Source of the DNA: Deltaproteobacteria bacterium
GTDB lineage: Bacteria; JADJOY01
Reading direction: 5' to 3'
Length of the DNA stretch: 64,000 nt
Assembly (NCBI GenBank): GCA_016713535.1
Contig: JADJOY010000017.1
Coordinates: 159,234-223,233 of the forward strand
How positions within the stretch are numbered: the first letter of the stretch is position 1; each line of letters starts with the position of its first letter. The position numbers and the translations under genes were made by a program. Below the pieces are notes generated by a model. The model was not told the origin of the DNA and made no database searches. It saw only the letters and a list, made by a program, of their open reading frames with translations. Shown here one piece after another: positions 36,720-46,195 of this stretch.

Positions 36720-37667
36720 TCAACCGATGGAGAACGAGTCGATCAGCCGACCCTCGGCGTCGATCAGCGAAACCCGGTCACCCGTCTGGTTCCAGGCTTG
36801 CAGCCCGAGGTTCCAGTACAGATCGGTGACGGTGTTGGTGCCGCCGCCGGTGTGGACCCGCACGGACTTGCCGCTGTACAGCACGAAGCTCGGGAACGTG
36901 TACACGTAGCCGATCTCGTCGGTGAGCTTCCAGCCGCTGAGGTCGACGTGGCCGCCGTCGGCGCGGATCGTCACCCATTCGCCGTTCAGGTCGTTGATGT
37001 CGTCGCCGGGTGGATCGAACACGCTGTCGAGCGCGTCGATCGACGCCGCGCCGAAACCGATCGGATCCTCGAGGCAGTTCGGACCATTCACGCCGGCGCC
37101 GCGGGTCGTGGCGTTCGCGGACAGCGTCGTATAGAAGTCGTGCGCCGCCTGGGTGCAGGTGGTGACGCCGTCGGGAACGAGCCAGCCCTGCAGCGTGAGC
37201 GTGCCCGGCACCAGGTTCGCCACGTCGATCCGCACCACGTGCGCGCGCACCGGCGCGGCGTCGTCGGCGAAGGCCGTGGGCGTCGGCGTGGGTTCGCACG
37301 ACGAGATCCCCACCACCTGATCGAGGACCAGCGCCGCGTTCTGCGCGGTGGCGTCGAGCGCGCAGCGCGTGCCGGCCGGTGGCGCGGAGGCGTCGCCGTA
37401 CTGGATCCGCGTGCCGTCCGAGAGCACGATGGTGTCGCCCGAGATCACCTGGGTCACCGTGGAGGTGAAGGCGATCTTGGGCTGGAACGGCACCGACAGC
37501 GAGCCGTCGCTGCCGCCGCCCACCACCGTGCCTCCGCCTCCTCCGCCGCCGCCGTTCCCACCCCCACCGCCTCCGCCGGTGCCGGCCTGCTCGATGCCAC
37601 ACGCCGGTAGCGCCGCGATGGCGGCTGCGAGGATCAGTGACGGGACTGCGTGACGTGCGCGAGGCAT
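36720..37667 (-). CDS. Lipoprotein with thermonuclease-like and lamin-tail domains
   Basis: The 315-residue protein has a lipoprotein signal (lipobox LPAC, C23) and a glycine-rich linker (about residues 30-50). A staphylococcal-nuclease-like segment follows (ISGDTIVLSDGTRIQYGDASAP, about residues 75-95), and then a C-terminal lamin-tail domain (INDLNGEWVTIRADG, GWKLTD, about residues 220-315). Lamin-tail domains are often attached to secreted nucleases. The catalytic Arg/Glu set of thermonuclease is not clearly present, so activity is open. AAGGGAG lies 8 nt before ATG 37667. Confidence 0.72.
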   Translation of the reverse strand: MPRARHAVPSLILAAAIAALPACGIEQAGTGGGGGGGNGGGGGGGGTVVGGGSDGSLSVPFQPKIAFTSTVTQVISGDTIVLSDGTRIQYGDASAPPAGTRCALDATAQNAALVLDQVVGISSCEPTPTPTAFADDAAPVRAHVVRIDVANLVPGTLTLQGWLVPDGVTTCTQAAHDFYTTLSANATTRGAGVNGPNCLEDPIGFGAASIDALDSVFDPPGDDINDLNGEWVTIRADGGHVDLSGWKLTDEIGYVYTFPSFVLYSGKSVRVHTGGGTNTVTDLYWNLGLQAWNQTGDRVSLIDAEGRLIDSFSIG

Positions 37668-37857
37668 GGAGCTCTCCCTTCGGACGGACGCGGGTGGGTT
37701 GAGACGCCGTCGAGCGATCCCGGCCGCGGGAGAGGGGACGTCCGCGCGTCTCCCGGGACCGGGATCGGCGGGCGCCGGTGGGCGCGCTCGTCGAAGTGGC
37801 GGCGCAGTGTATAACAGCCGCCCGCCGCGTGCGTCCGACCCGCGCGCTCGCGGTTAG

Positions 37858-38032
37858 CCCGGGTCATTCATGAAAGTTCGTAGCGAGGCCGCCACGCGTC
37901 GAGCAGATTCGGGTGAGCGCAGGATTTTCGGCCGCAGTCGTACTGAATAGTACGTCGAGGACCGGAAATCCGAGTACGCCCGAAGATGCCGACGATCGGC
38001 GGCCGCAGTAGAACGCTTCATGAATGATCCGG
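37858..38032. mobile_element. MITE-like element with terminal inverted repeats
   Basis: The element is about 175 bp. Its left end (37859-37874) and right end (38017-38032) are inverted copies sharing TCATTCATGAA, and similarity extends inward to a GGCCGCC block. GTTAG is present on both sides (37853-37857 and 38033-38037), as expected of a 5-bp target duplication. Inside are nested palindromes (GTACTGAATAGTAC and GGATTT...AAATCC). It has no coding capacity. It sits upstream of the sulfatase-like operon. Confidence 0.65.
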
Positions 38033-38049
38033 GTTAGGCCCGCTCCGTG

Positions 38050-39571
38050 ATGCCGCGTCCCGCCCGCGCGTCCGCTCGCCTCCTCGGCGCCGCGCTGCTG
38101 ACACTCGCGTGCGCCGCGGCGAGCGGCTGCCCCGCGCGCGCGGCCCGCGCCGGCCACGGCGGCGAGCGACGCTCGGATCGCAACGTCCCCCGGCGCGCCG
38201 ATCACCCCGACCACCCCCGCCGCTGCGCGCGGCGATCGCCCCGACATCGTGCTCGTCACCATCGACGCGCTGCGCGCCGACCACGTGAGCGCGCTCGGCT
38301 ACGGCCGGCCCACCACGCCCAACCTCGCGCGCTTCGCTGCGCGCGGCGCGGTCTTCACCGCCGCCCACGCCAATGGCGGCTGGACACTGCCCGGCATCGG
38401 CTCGCTGCTCACCGGGCTCAGGCCGCCGGCACACCGCATCGACGGGCCGAGCTTCACGATCCCGGCGGCCCTGCGCGCGCTGCCGGCGATCCTGAAGGAG
38501 CACGGCTACCGGGTGCCCGGCTTCCTCGACTGGTACCAGGAGCGCGGCTTCGGCTTCGAGGCCGTCGAGTCGCCCTACCGGATGCCGTACGTCGGCGAGG
38601 CGCGCGCCAAGAGCGAGCTCGCGCTGCGCTGGCTCGACGAGCACCGGGGCGAGCCGTCCTTCGTGTGGCTTCACCAGGTGGTCGTGCATCTGCCGTACGA
38701 GCCGTCGGCGGAGAGCGTGGCACTCTTCGCCGATCCCGCGAGCGAGAGCGACCCCGCGGCGGCCGGCTTCGACGGCAGCCGCGCCATGGCGATCGACCTC
38801 GCCTCGGGCGCGCGCACCGCCACCGCGGCGGGCGCCGCGCGCGTGGCCGCTCGCTACGACGCGTGCGTGCGCGACGCCGACGCCGCGCTCGGCGTCCTCC
38901 TCGACGGCCTCGACGCGCGCGACGCGTGGTCGCACACGATCGTGATCGTCACCGCCGACCACGGCGACGAGCTCCTCGACCGCGGCCGCGCCGGCCACGC
39001 GTGGTGGACCTACCACGGCAGCCTCCACGAGGAGATCCTCCACGTGCCGCTCTTCGTGTGGGCGCCCGGCGTCGCGCCGCGCACCGTCGACACCCTCGTC
39101 GAGCAGGCCGACGTGGCGCCCACACTGCTCGAGCTCGCGGGCCTCGGCGCCCCCGAGGTCGCGGCGCCGGAGGCCTTCGAGGGCCGCTCGCTGGCGCCGC
39201 TGCTCGCCGGCCGCCCGCTGCCGCCGCGCCCCGCGTTCGCCGAGTCGACACCCGCCGGCTTCTACGTCGAGCCCGAGATCCTGGGCGACCTGCGGTTGCG
39301 CTCGGTGATCGACGGTCCCTGGAAGCTCTTGGTGTCGCAAGGCGCGCTCGGCGTGAAGAAGGAGCTCTTCCGGCTCGATCGCGATCCCGGCGAGCACCAC
39401 GACCTCGCCGCCACCGAGCCGGCGCAGGTCGAGCGCCTGACGCGGCTGCTCGGTGACTGGCTCCTCGACGCGCGGCGTCGCTCCTTCGCGCTGCGCCGCG
39501 CTACGCTGCGGCCCGGCGCCGAGGCCCCGCTCGGCGCGATCCTCGACTCGCGCCAATGGCTGGATCCGTGA
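38050..39571 (+). CDS. Alkaline-phosphatase/sulfatase-superfamily lipoprotein, one frameshift
   Basis: ATG 38050 begins a lipoprotein signal (LLTLACAAASGC). Just after the lipobox (about 38133) the frame must change by one missing base to reach ARGDRPDIVLVTIDALRADHV, the conserved start of the sulfatase fold. The metal-site residues appear in TIDALRAD and TADHGDELLD. At the nucleophile position the motif is WTLPGIGSLLTG, with Thr where classical sulfatases carry the formylglycine Cys. It therefore resembles phosphatase-like members of the superfamily. It leads a four-gene overlapping operon of exported or membrane proteins. Confidence 0.8.
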
Positions 39572-41830
39572 CCGCGGCCCGACGCCTGCGCGCCGCGCGC
39601 CTCGCCGGGGCGGCGGTGGCACTGCTCGGCGCGCTCGCGGGCCGCGCCGCGGCCGAGGACGCCAACAGCTCGGGCGTGCTCGGTCTGGTCCACCGCCTCG
39701 CGCTGCGCGGCGACACCGCGGCGCTCGAGCGCATGCTGTCGGGCAGCACCACCGGCGGCGTCGTCGATCCGACGCTGCGCGCGCGCATCCTCGCCGAGCT
39801 CGGCCGCTACGACGACGCGGTCGCCGAGTACCGCCGCGCCCTCGAGGCCTCTCCGCGCGACGCCGACGCGCTCTTCGGCTGGGCCGACGTCGAGCTGCGC
39901 CGCGGCCACCCCGAGGTGGCGCGCGAGTGCATGGGCGAGGTGTGGCGGGGCACCGCCGCGCCGCCGCTCAAGGCCGAGGCGGTGCGGCGCCAGCTCGCGC
40001 TGGTCGCCGCGGACGCGAGCTTCGACACCGTCGACTGGGGCGCCGCGATCGGCTCGATCGACGACCCCGACCTCGCGTGGCGCCTGCTCGACGCGCTGGT
40101 CGAAGCGGCCGATCGCGAGGGCGAGCTCTTCCAGGTCGAGCAGGCGACCAGCCGCGCCCTCGGCGGCGCGCAGCTCTCCCTCGGGCCGGCGCTGGTGCTG
40201 ACCGAGATCGCGCTGCGCGTCGGCGACCTCGACCGCGCCGCGGCGAACGTGGCCGAGCTCGAGCGCGGCGCCTCGGCCAGGACCGGCTCGGTGCGCGCAC
40301 TGGCCGGCGAGGTCGCCCTCGAGCGCGGCCAGGCCGCGGAGGCGGTGCGCGCCTTCGGCGAGGCGCGCACCCTCATGCCGGGGTGGACACGCATGCTCGA
40401 GAAGCGCGCCAACGCCGCGCGCGTCGCCGGCGACGCCCGGACCGCCGAGGCGGACCTGCGCGCGCTCGCCGCGGAGGCCATCGCCCTCGACGTCCGCGAT
40501 CGCGCGCGCGCCACCCTCGTCGAGGTGCTGCTCGAGCGGCAGCGCTTCGCCGACGCGGCGCGGGTGTACGTGGAGGCGGTCGCCGGCCGCGGCCCCGAGC
40601 GGCGTGGCGCCTCGCTCGACGCGTTCGTCGCGCGGGTCGCCGATCCCGCGCGCGCCCGGCCCGCGGTGAGCGGCGCGAGCGTGGCGAGCGCGGCGATGGG
40701 CGAGCTGCATCGGCTCGCGGCGGAGCTCGCGGCGCGCGCCGGCGACGAGGCCAACACCCTGCGCGAGCTCGAGCTCGCGATCGACGTCGGCGCCGGCGGA
40801 TCCCGAGATCCTCGAGCGCCTCGCCCTCGCCGAGCGCCAGGCCGGCCGCCTCGATCGCGCCATCGTTCACTACCGCGCGTGGTCCGAGCACGAGCCGCGC
40901 CGCGCCGCGCCGCTCACCGGCTGGGTGGCGGCGCTACGCCAGTCGGGCCAGCTCGAGCAGGCGCTCGAGACCGGCCGCACTCCGAGTCGCGCGCGCCCCG
41001 CCGACCCGGACGCGTGGGCGCTCACCGGCACCGTGCTCGGTCTCGCCGGCTTCACCCGCGAGGCGTGCGAGGCACTCGGCCAGGCGCACCAGTTGGCACC
41101 CGATCGCGCCTCGTTCACGTTCGACCTCGCGGTGTGCCTCGAGGACCTCGCGGGCGGGGCTCGCCCGATCGCGATGCTCGAGCGGCTCCTCGCCGCCGGC
41201 TCGGGCGGTGCGCCGTGGCAGCGCGTGAAGGTCCTCGAGCGGCTGCGCGGCGCCTACACCGCGCGCGACCGCCGCGCGGCGTGGAGCGCGCGCGTCGCGG
41301 CGCTCGCCGCCGAGCCGTCGACGGTCGATCGCGCCGGGCTGCTGCTCGACGCCGCGTCGCTGCTCGCGCGCTCGAACGACCTCGGCGAGGCGAGCGGCTT
41401 CTACGACAAGGTCGTGGGCGGCTTCCCCGGTGACCCGCGCTGGGCCGACGCCGCGCTGGCGCTCGCCGACGTCGAGGCCGAGCGCGGCCGCGCGCCGCGG
41501 GCGCAGGAGCTGTGGCGCGCCGTGGCGGCCCGCCCCGATCTGCCAGCCGAGCGCGGCGTCACCGCGTCGCTCGCCCTCGGCGAGTCGCTGCGCAGGACCA
41601 GCGCCGCGCAGGCGCTCGAGGAGTGGCAGCGCTGCGCGACCCGCCACGCCGCGGCGGCGCCGGGTGCGCGCTGCAGGCTGGTCCGCGCCAAGGCGCTCGC
41701 CGAGGCGGGGCGCGCCGCCGACGCGTCGAGCGAGCTCGTCGCGCTGCTCGCCAACCCGGCGCGTGACGTCGAGACCACGCGCGCCGCGCTCAGCCTGCTC
41801 GCGAGCACGGCGAAGAAGGGGCGCCCGTGA
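39556..41830 (+). CDS. Exported TPR-repeat protein, one frameshift
   Basis: The gene overlaps the sulfatase-like gene; GTG 39568 (GTGA overlap) is an alternative to ATG 39556. A signal peptide (AGAAVALLGALAGRAAA) is followed by many TPR-like helical pairs over about 720 residues. Near 40798 one extra base shifts the frame: IDVGAG continues as DPEILERLALAERQAGRLDRAI in the other frame to the stop at 41830. Both halves show the same composition and repeat periodicity, so they are one gene. It probably scaffolds envelope proteins encoded around it. Confidence 0.78.
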
Positions 41831-42894
41831 TCCGATCGAGCGCGCGCTCGGCGCGGAGCGCGCTCGGCGCGGTCACGCAGCCGCGCCGGCTCACCGGGCG
41901 CGCGGCACTCGCCCTGGCACTGGTCTCTGTGGTGACGGCGCCGCTCGCCGCCGCGAGCCGCGTGTCCGCGGCCGGCCCCGCCCCCTCCGCGGCGACCGCC
42001 GCCGACGCCGCGCCACCCAAGCTCGGCGACGTCCGCCAGGTCACCGGTGCCCTCGGCTTCCGCTCGCCCACCTTCTCGCTCAAGGGCGACGAGCTCGCGT
42101 TCGTGCGCGCCACGTTCCCCGGCGGTCTCTACCGCATGGGCGTACGCGATCCGGTGCCGGTGCTCGCGATCCCGGGCATCACCGCCGCCGACCCGTGGCG
42201 CTTCGGCGCCGAAGGCATGGCGCTGGAAGCGGCGCCCGAGGTGTGGGGCGACCGCTGGTGGCTCTCGTCCGACGCCTCGGGCCACACCGCCATGCGCTCC
42301 GGCGAGGACCTGCCGGTGTGGCGCGGCGCGCGCATCCGCGACCACCAGCTCGAGGTCTTCACCCGCGGCGAGTTCACGCGCTGGGACCTGCCGCGCGACC
42401 ACTGGCGCGAGCCGGCGGTGTCCGACGACGCACGCTGGATCGCCGTCACCGGCGAGGAGGCGGGGCTGGTGCTGATCGACACCTGGAGCAAGGCGCTTCG
42501 CTACCTCGGGCCCGCGGGGCGCGGCAGCTTCTCGCCGGGGGCGCGCTGGCTGATCTTCGATCGGGTCCCCGACGGCCCGTCCTCGCCGGGCGGCGCCACC
42601 GAGGCCGCCGACCTGGTCGCCTACGAGCTCGCGGCCGATCGAGCCACGGCGCTCACCTCCACGGCCGACCGCGCGGCGAGCGCCGCCCCGAGGTCCTCGC
42701 CGGACGGCAAGCACCTCGCGTTCGACGCCGGTGGCGCCATCTACCTCGCGAGCTTCGAGGCGCCGCGCCGCGCCAGCGATCCGCGCCCCGGCGACGTGCC
42801 GGTGCCGGCGGTGCCGTCCGTGCCGACGCCTCAGTCGAGGACGCGCCCGGCGCTGCCCAAGATCCCCACGCCGCCGCGCCCCGCCACCCCATGA
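41827..42894 (+). CDS. Exported propeller-like protein
   Basis: The 355-residue protein starts at GTG overlapping the TPR gene. It has a long signal region (TGRAALALALVSVVTAPLAAASRVSA), then repeats typical of PD40/TolB-like beta-propellers (FSLKGDELAFVRATFPGGLYR, VSDDARWIAVTGEEAGLVLID, SSPDGKHLAFDAGGAIYLAS). The C-terminus is proline-rich. TolB-like propellers act in periplasmic protein interactions. It is translationally coupled on both sides, suggesting a complex with the TPR and sulfatase-like proteins. Confidence 0.75.
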   Translation: MIRSSARSARSALGAVTQPRRLTGRAALALALVSVVTAPLAAASRVSAAGPAPSAATAADAAPPKLGDVRQVTGALGFRSPTFSLKGDELAFVRATFPGGLYRMGVRDPVPVLAIPGITAADPWRFGAEGMALEAAPEVWGDRWWLSSDASGHTAMRSGEDLPVWRGARIRDHQLEVFTRGEFTRWDLPRDHWREPAVSDDARWIAVTGEEAGLVLIDTWSKALRYLGPAGRGSFSPGARWLIFDRVPDGPSSPGGATEAADLVAYELAADRATALTSTADRAASAAPRSSPDGKHLAFDAGGAIYLASFEAPRRASDPRPGDVPVPAVPSVPTPQSRTRPALPKIPTPPRPATP

Positions 42895-44960
42895 GCGCGG
42901 ACGTTCGGTTCCCCGTGGGCCGGGCCGCGGTGCGGCTCGGTGCGTTCGCGATCGCGTGGCTCGGCACCCTCGAGGCGCTCGCGGGCGTCACCCTCGAGGT
43001 CAAGCTCAAGGGGATGTACCTGGGGCCGGGCGCCGAGTGGTCGGCGGTGCTCACGCGGCTCGTGGACGTGACGGTGATCTGGAAGAGCGCCGCGCTGCAC
43101 GCGCTCGCGGGCGGGCTCGCCGCGGGGATCCTGGGAGCGCTCGTCGATCTGGTCGATCGGGCGCGGGGAGGCCGCGCGCCGGCGCCCGGTGCGCGCGCCG
43201 TCGGCGTGCTCGCCGCGGCGCTCGCGGTGCTGGTGGTCGAATACGGGCTGATCCGCCGCGGCTGGGCCGGCGCGCTCTGGCCCCTCGACGGCATCGGCGC
43301 GCTGGACGTGGCGGCGCTCGTGCCGCTCGCGGCGGGAGCGTGGGCCGTGGCGCAGGTCGCGCGGCGGGCCGCCCTCGCGGTCGCCGGGTCGCGGCTGGGG
43401 GCGCGCGCGCTGCCGCTCGCGGAGCGCGCGGGCTGGGCCACGCTGGCGGTGCTCGCAGTCGCCTCGTTCGTGGTGACCGCGATGGGCAAGCCCGCCGCGA
43501 CCGGAGGCGGCGACGCGCGCGGGGCGCGCACCGCCACCCGTCCCCCCGACGTGGTGCTCCTCGTCCTCGACACCGCCCGCGCCGATCGCTTCTCCACCTT
43601 CGGCGCCGCGCGGCCGACGAGCCCCGCGCTCACCGCGCTCGCGGCGCGCGGCACGCTCTACGCCCAGGCGATGAGCACCGCGCCGTGGACACTGCCGTCT
43701 CACGGCACGCTCTTCACCGGCGAGCTGCCCCATCGCCACGGCGCCGACTGGGGGTGGATGCAGCTACGCCCCGAGATGCGCACCCTCGCGGAGAGCTTCC
43801 GCGACGCGGGCTACCGCACCGCCGCGTTCACGAACAACCCGTGGATCGGTCCGGTCGCGGGGCTCGATCGCGGCTTCGACGAGCTCCACCCGATGTGGCG
43901 GCGCCACGGCGGCACGTGGGACCGGCTGCTGCTGGTGCGCGCCGCGCGGCGCGCCACCGGTGACGATCCCGACGAGGGCGCCGCCGAGACGATCGCCGCC
44001 GTCGACCGCTGGCTCGCCAGCGCGAACGACGTCGGCGGCGGCGGCGGGGACGCCGCCACGCGCCCGGCGTTCCTGTTCGTGAACCTGATGGAGCTCCACG
44101 ATCCCAACTGGCCGGAGCGCGGCGCCGCGCGCTGGCTGCCTCCTGGCACCACCCGCGCGCGGCTGCGCGGCCTCAACCAGAACCCGTACCGGTGGTTCGC
44201 GCGGCGCGTGACCATGAACGACGCCGACTTCGCGCTCCTCGCCGACCTCTACGACGCGCAGGTGAGCTACCTCGACGAGCGCGTCGCCGAGCTGGTGCGG
44301 GTGCTCGACGAGCGGCGCGGGCTCGGCAACGTGGTGCTCGCGATCGTCGGCGACCACGGCGAGAACCTCGGCGACCACGGGCTCCTGAGCCACGTGTTCT
44401 CGCTCCACCAGAGCCTCGTCCACGTGCCCTTGCTGGTGGTGGCGCCGGGCCGCGTCGCGGCCGGCGAGACCGTGACGGAGCCGGTGAGCCTGGTCGACGT
44501 GGCGCCCACCCTCGAGGGGCTGGCGGCTGTCGCCGCCGCGGGCGCGCCCGGGCGTCGCGGGCGCAGCCTGATCGCCGAGCCCCCCGCGGCGCGCGCCGAG
44601 CGCATCCTCATCGCCGAGCACCCGCCGCCCGGTCCGATCCTCGACATCCTCCGCAGCAACGACGCGAGCCTCGACCTTTCTCCCTTCGATCGCTCGTGGC
44701 TCGCGGCGCGCGAGGGGAACTGGAAGCTGATCGTGAGCGGCGACGGCGCGCCGCGGCTCTTCGATCTCGGCGCCGATCCGGGCGAGACGCGGGACGTGGC
44801 CAGCGACCATCCCGAGGTGGTGGCGCGGCTCGGCGACGCTCTCGCCGAGGCGCGTGGGCGCATTCCCGTGAGTCGTGGCGGCGCCGCGGCGGGGGCGCCC
44901 GCGGGTCAGGCGCTCGACCCGGAGACGGTCGCACGGCTCCATGCGCTGGGTTACATGTGA
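42891..44960 (+). CDS. Membrane-bound sulfatase/phosphatase-superfamily enzyme
   Basis: The 689-residue protein has an N-terminal block of about five membrane helices (residues 12-200) and a large periplasmic alkaline-phosphatase-fold domain. D227 and D232 (LDTARADRF) and GDHGENLGDHG are metal ligands. T267 in WTLPSHGTLFTG occupies the nucleophile position. The C-terminal LHALGYM ending is typical of this family. The layout resembles lipid or polymer head-group transferases, but Thr is also found in phosphodiesterase-like members. ATG 42891 overlaps the propeller gene stop (ATGA). Confidence 0.83.
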   Translation: MSADVRFPVGRAAVRLGAFAIAWLGTLEALAGVTLEVKLKGMYLGPGAEWSAVLTRLVDVTVIWKSAALHALAGGLAAGILGALVDLVDRARGGRAPAPGARAVGVLAAALAVLVVEYGLIRRGWAGALWPLDGIGALDVAALVPLAAGAWAVAQVARRAALAVAGSRLGARALPLAERAGWATLAVLAVASFVVTAMGKPAATGGGDARGARTATRPPDVVLLVLDTARADRFSTFGAARPTSPALTALAARGTLYAQAMSTAPWTLPSHGTLFTGELPHRHGADWGWMQLRPEMRTLAESFRDAGYRTAAFTNNPWIGPVAGLDRGFDELHPMWRRHGGTWDRLLLVRAARRATGDDPDEGAAETIAAVDRWLASANDVGGGGGDAATRPAFLFVNLMELHDPNWPERGAARWLPPGTTRARLRGLNQNPYRWFARRVTMNDADFALLADLYDAQVSYLDERVAELVRVLDERRGLGNVVLAIVGDHGENLGDHGLLSHVFSLHQSLVHVPLLVVAPGRVAAGETVTEPVSLVDVAPTLEGLAAVAAAGAPGRRGRSLIAEPPAARAERILIAEHPPPGPILDILRSNDASLDLSPFDRSWLAAREGNWKLIVSGDGAPRLFDLGADPGETRDVASDHPEVVARLGDALAEARGRIPVSRGGAAAGAPAGQALDPETVARLHALGYM

Positions 44961-45009
44961 TAGAGAGTCACGAATCGGAGCGCCCGAAACCCGGGTCCGA
45001 GCCTGCCCG

Positions 45010-46185
45010 ATGGCCGTCGCCGCCACCCGTCAGCCCCTGAGCCGCACTCCAGCCGAGCCGCGCGCGCGGATTCTCCTCGCCGACGACGAGGTGCAGCTCG
45101 CGCGGAACTTGAGGCTCTTGCTCGAGCGCGACGGCTACCGCGTCGAGACCGTCTCGAGCGGCGACGAGGCCATCGAGCGCCTCGCCAAGAACAGCTACGA
45201 CCTGCTCATCACGGACCTGATCATGCCGGGCACCGACGGCGCCCAGCTCATGGTCCACGTCAACCGCGAGTACCCGGCCACGCCTGTGATCGTGATCACC
45301 GGCTACGGCTCGATGGAGTCGGCGGTCGCCGCGATCCGCCAGGGAGCCTACGACTACCTCACCAAGCCCTTCGATTACGAGATCATGAAGATCACGATCG
45401 AGAAGGCGCTGGAGCGGCAGCGGCTCAAGGCGGAGCTCTCGAAGTACACCGAGCAGCTCGAGGAGAAGGTCCTCGACCGCACCCGCGAGATCGAGGAGAT
45501 GCAGGTGCGGCTGATGCGCTTCGAGCGCCTCGCCGCGGTCGGCGAGCTGGTCAGCGTGATCGCCCACGAGGTGCGCAACCCGCTGGTGGCGATCGGCGGC
45601 TTCGCGCGCCGGCTCAAGAAGGGCGCCAGCGACGCCGTCGAGACCGCCAAGCTCGCGGCGATCATCGTCGAGGAGGTCGACCGCCTCGAGAAAATCCTGA
45701 AGTCGATGCTGGATTTCGCGAAGTCGTCGCGGCCGACACTCAGGCCGGAGGACCCCACCCGGCTGGTGGCGAAGAGCCTGGTGCTCTTCGAGGGCGAGAT
45801 CAAACGCGCCGGTGTCGAGCTCAAGGTCGAGTTCGAGCCCAACCTCCCCGAGGTCATGCTCGACGGCGATCAGATCCGCGGCGTGATCCTCAACCTGGTG
45901 CTCAACGCCGTGCAGGCCATGCCGCGCGGCGGGCGGCTCACGATCCGCACCACGCGCAGCGGCGACGGCGCGGCGATCGAGGTCGAGGACACCGGGCTCG
46001 GCATCACCGAGGACAAGCTCGCGCACCTCTTCGACCCTTTCTTCACCACCAAGCCCACCGGCACCGGGCTCGGCCTCGCGATCGCGCAGAAGACCATCCA
46101 CGGCCACGGCGGACGGCTGGAGGTCTCGAGCCAGGTGGGGAGGGGCTCGCTGTTCAAGATCGTCCTCCCCGCGATGGCGCGCTGA
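45010..46185 (+). CDS. Receiver-histidine kinase hybrid
   Basis: The 391-residue soluble protein has an N-terminal receiver domain (D25/D26, phospho-acceptor D69, T97, K119), a coiled segment (about residues 125-170), HisKA with H186 in VSVIAHEVRNPLVAIGGFARR, and a HATPase domain (NLVLNAVQAMPRGG, DTGLGITEDK, GTGLGLAIAQ). The order REC-HisKA-HATPase means it is itself controlled by phosphorylation from another kinase. It follows the sulfatase-like operon by 49 nt and may regulate it. The tandem repeat array begins 10 nt after its stop. Confidence 0.9.
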   Translation: MAVAATRQPLSRTPAEPRARILLADDEVQLARNLRLLLERDGYRVETVSSGDEAIERLAKNSYDLLITDLIMPGTDGAQLMVHVNREYPATPVIVITGYGSMESAVAAIRQGAYDYLTKPFDYEIMKITIEKALERQRLKAELSKYTEQLEEKVLDRTREIEEMQVRLMRFERLAAVGELVSVIAHEVRNPLVAIGGFARRLKKGASDAVETAKLAAIIVEEVDRLEKILKSMLDFAKSSRPTLRPEDPTRLVAKSLVLFEGEIKRAGVELKVEFEPNLPEVMLDGDQIRGVILNLVLNAVQAMPRGGRLTIRTTRSGDGAAIEVEDTGLGITEDKLAHLFDPFFTTKPTGTGLGLAIAQKTIHGHGGRLEVSSQVGRGSLFKIVLPAMAR

Positions 46186-46195
46186 AGCAGCGCGG

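Noticed and set aside
37864-38262. Minus-strand protein gene across the MITE-like element
   Set aside because: It spans the inverted-repeat element and the antisense of the sulfatase signal region, with no ribosome-binding site or conserved motif.
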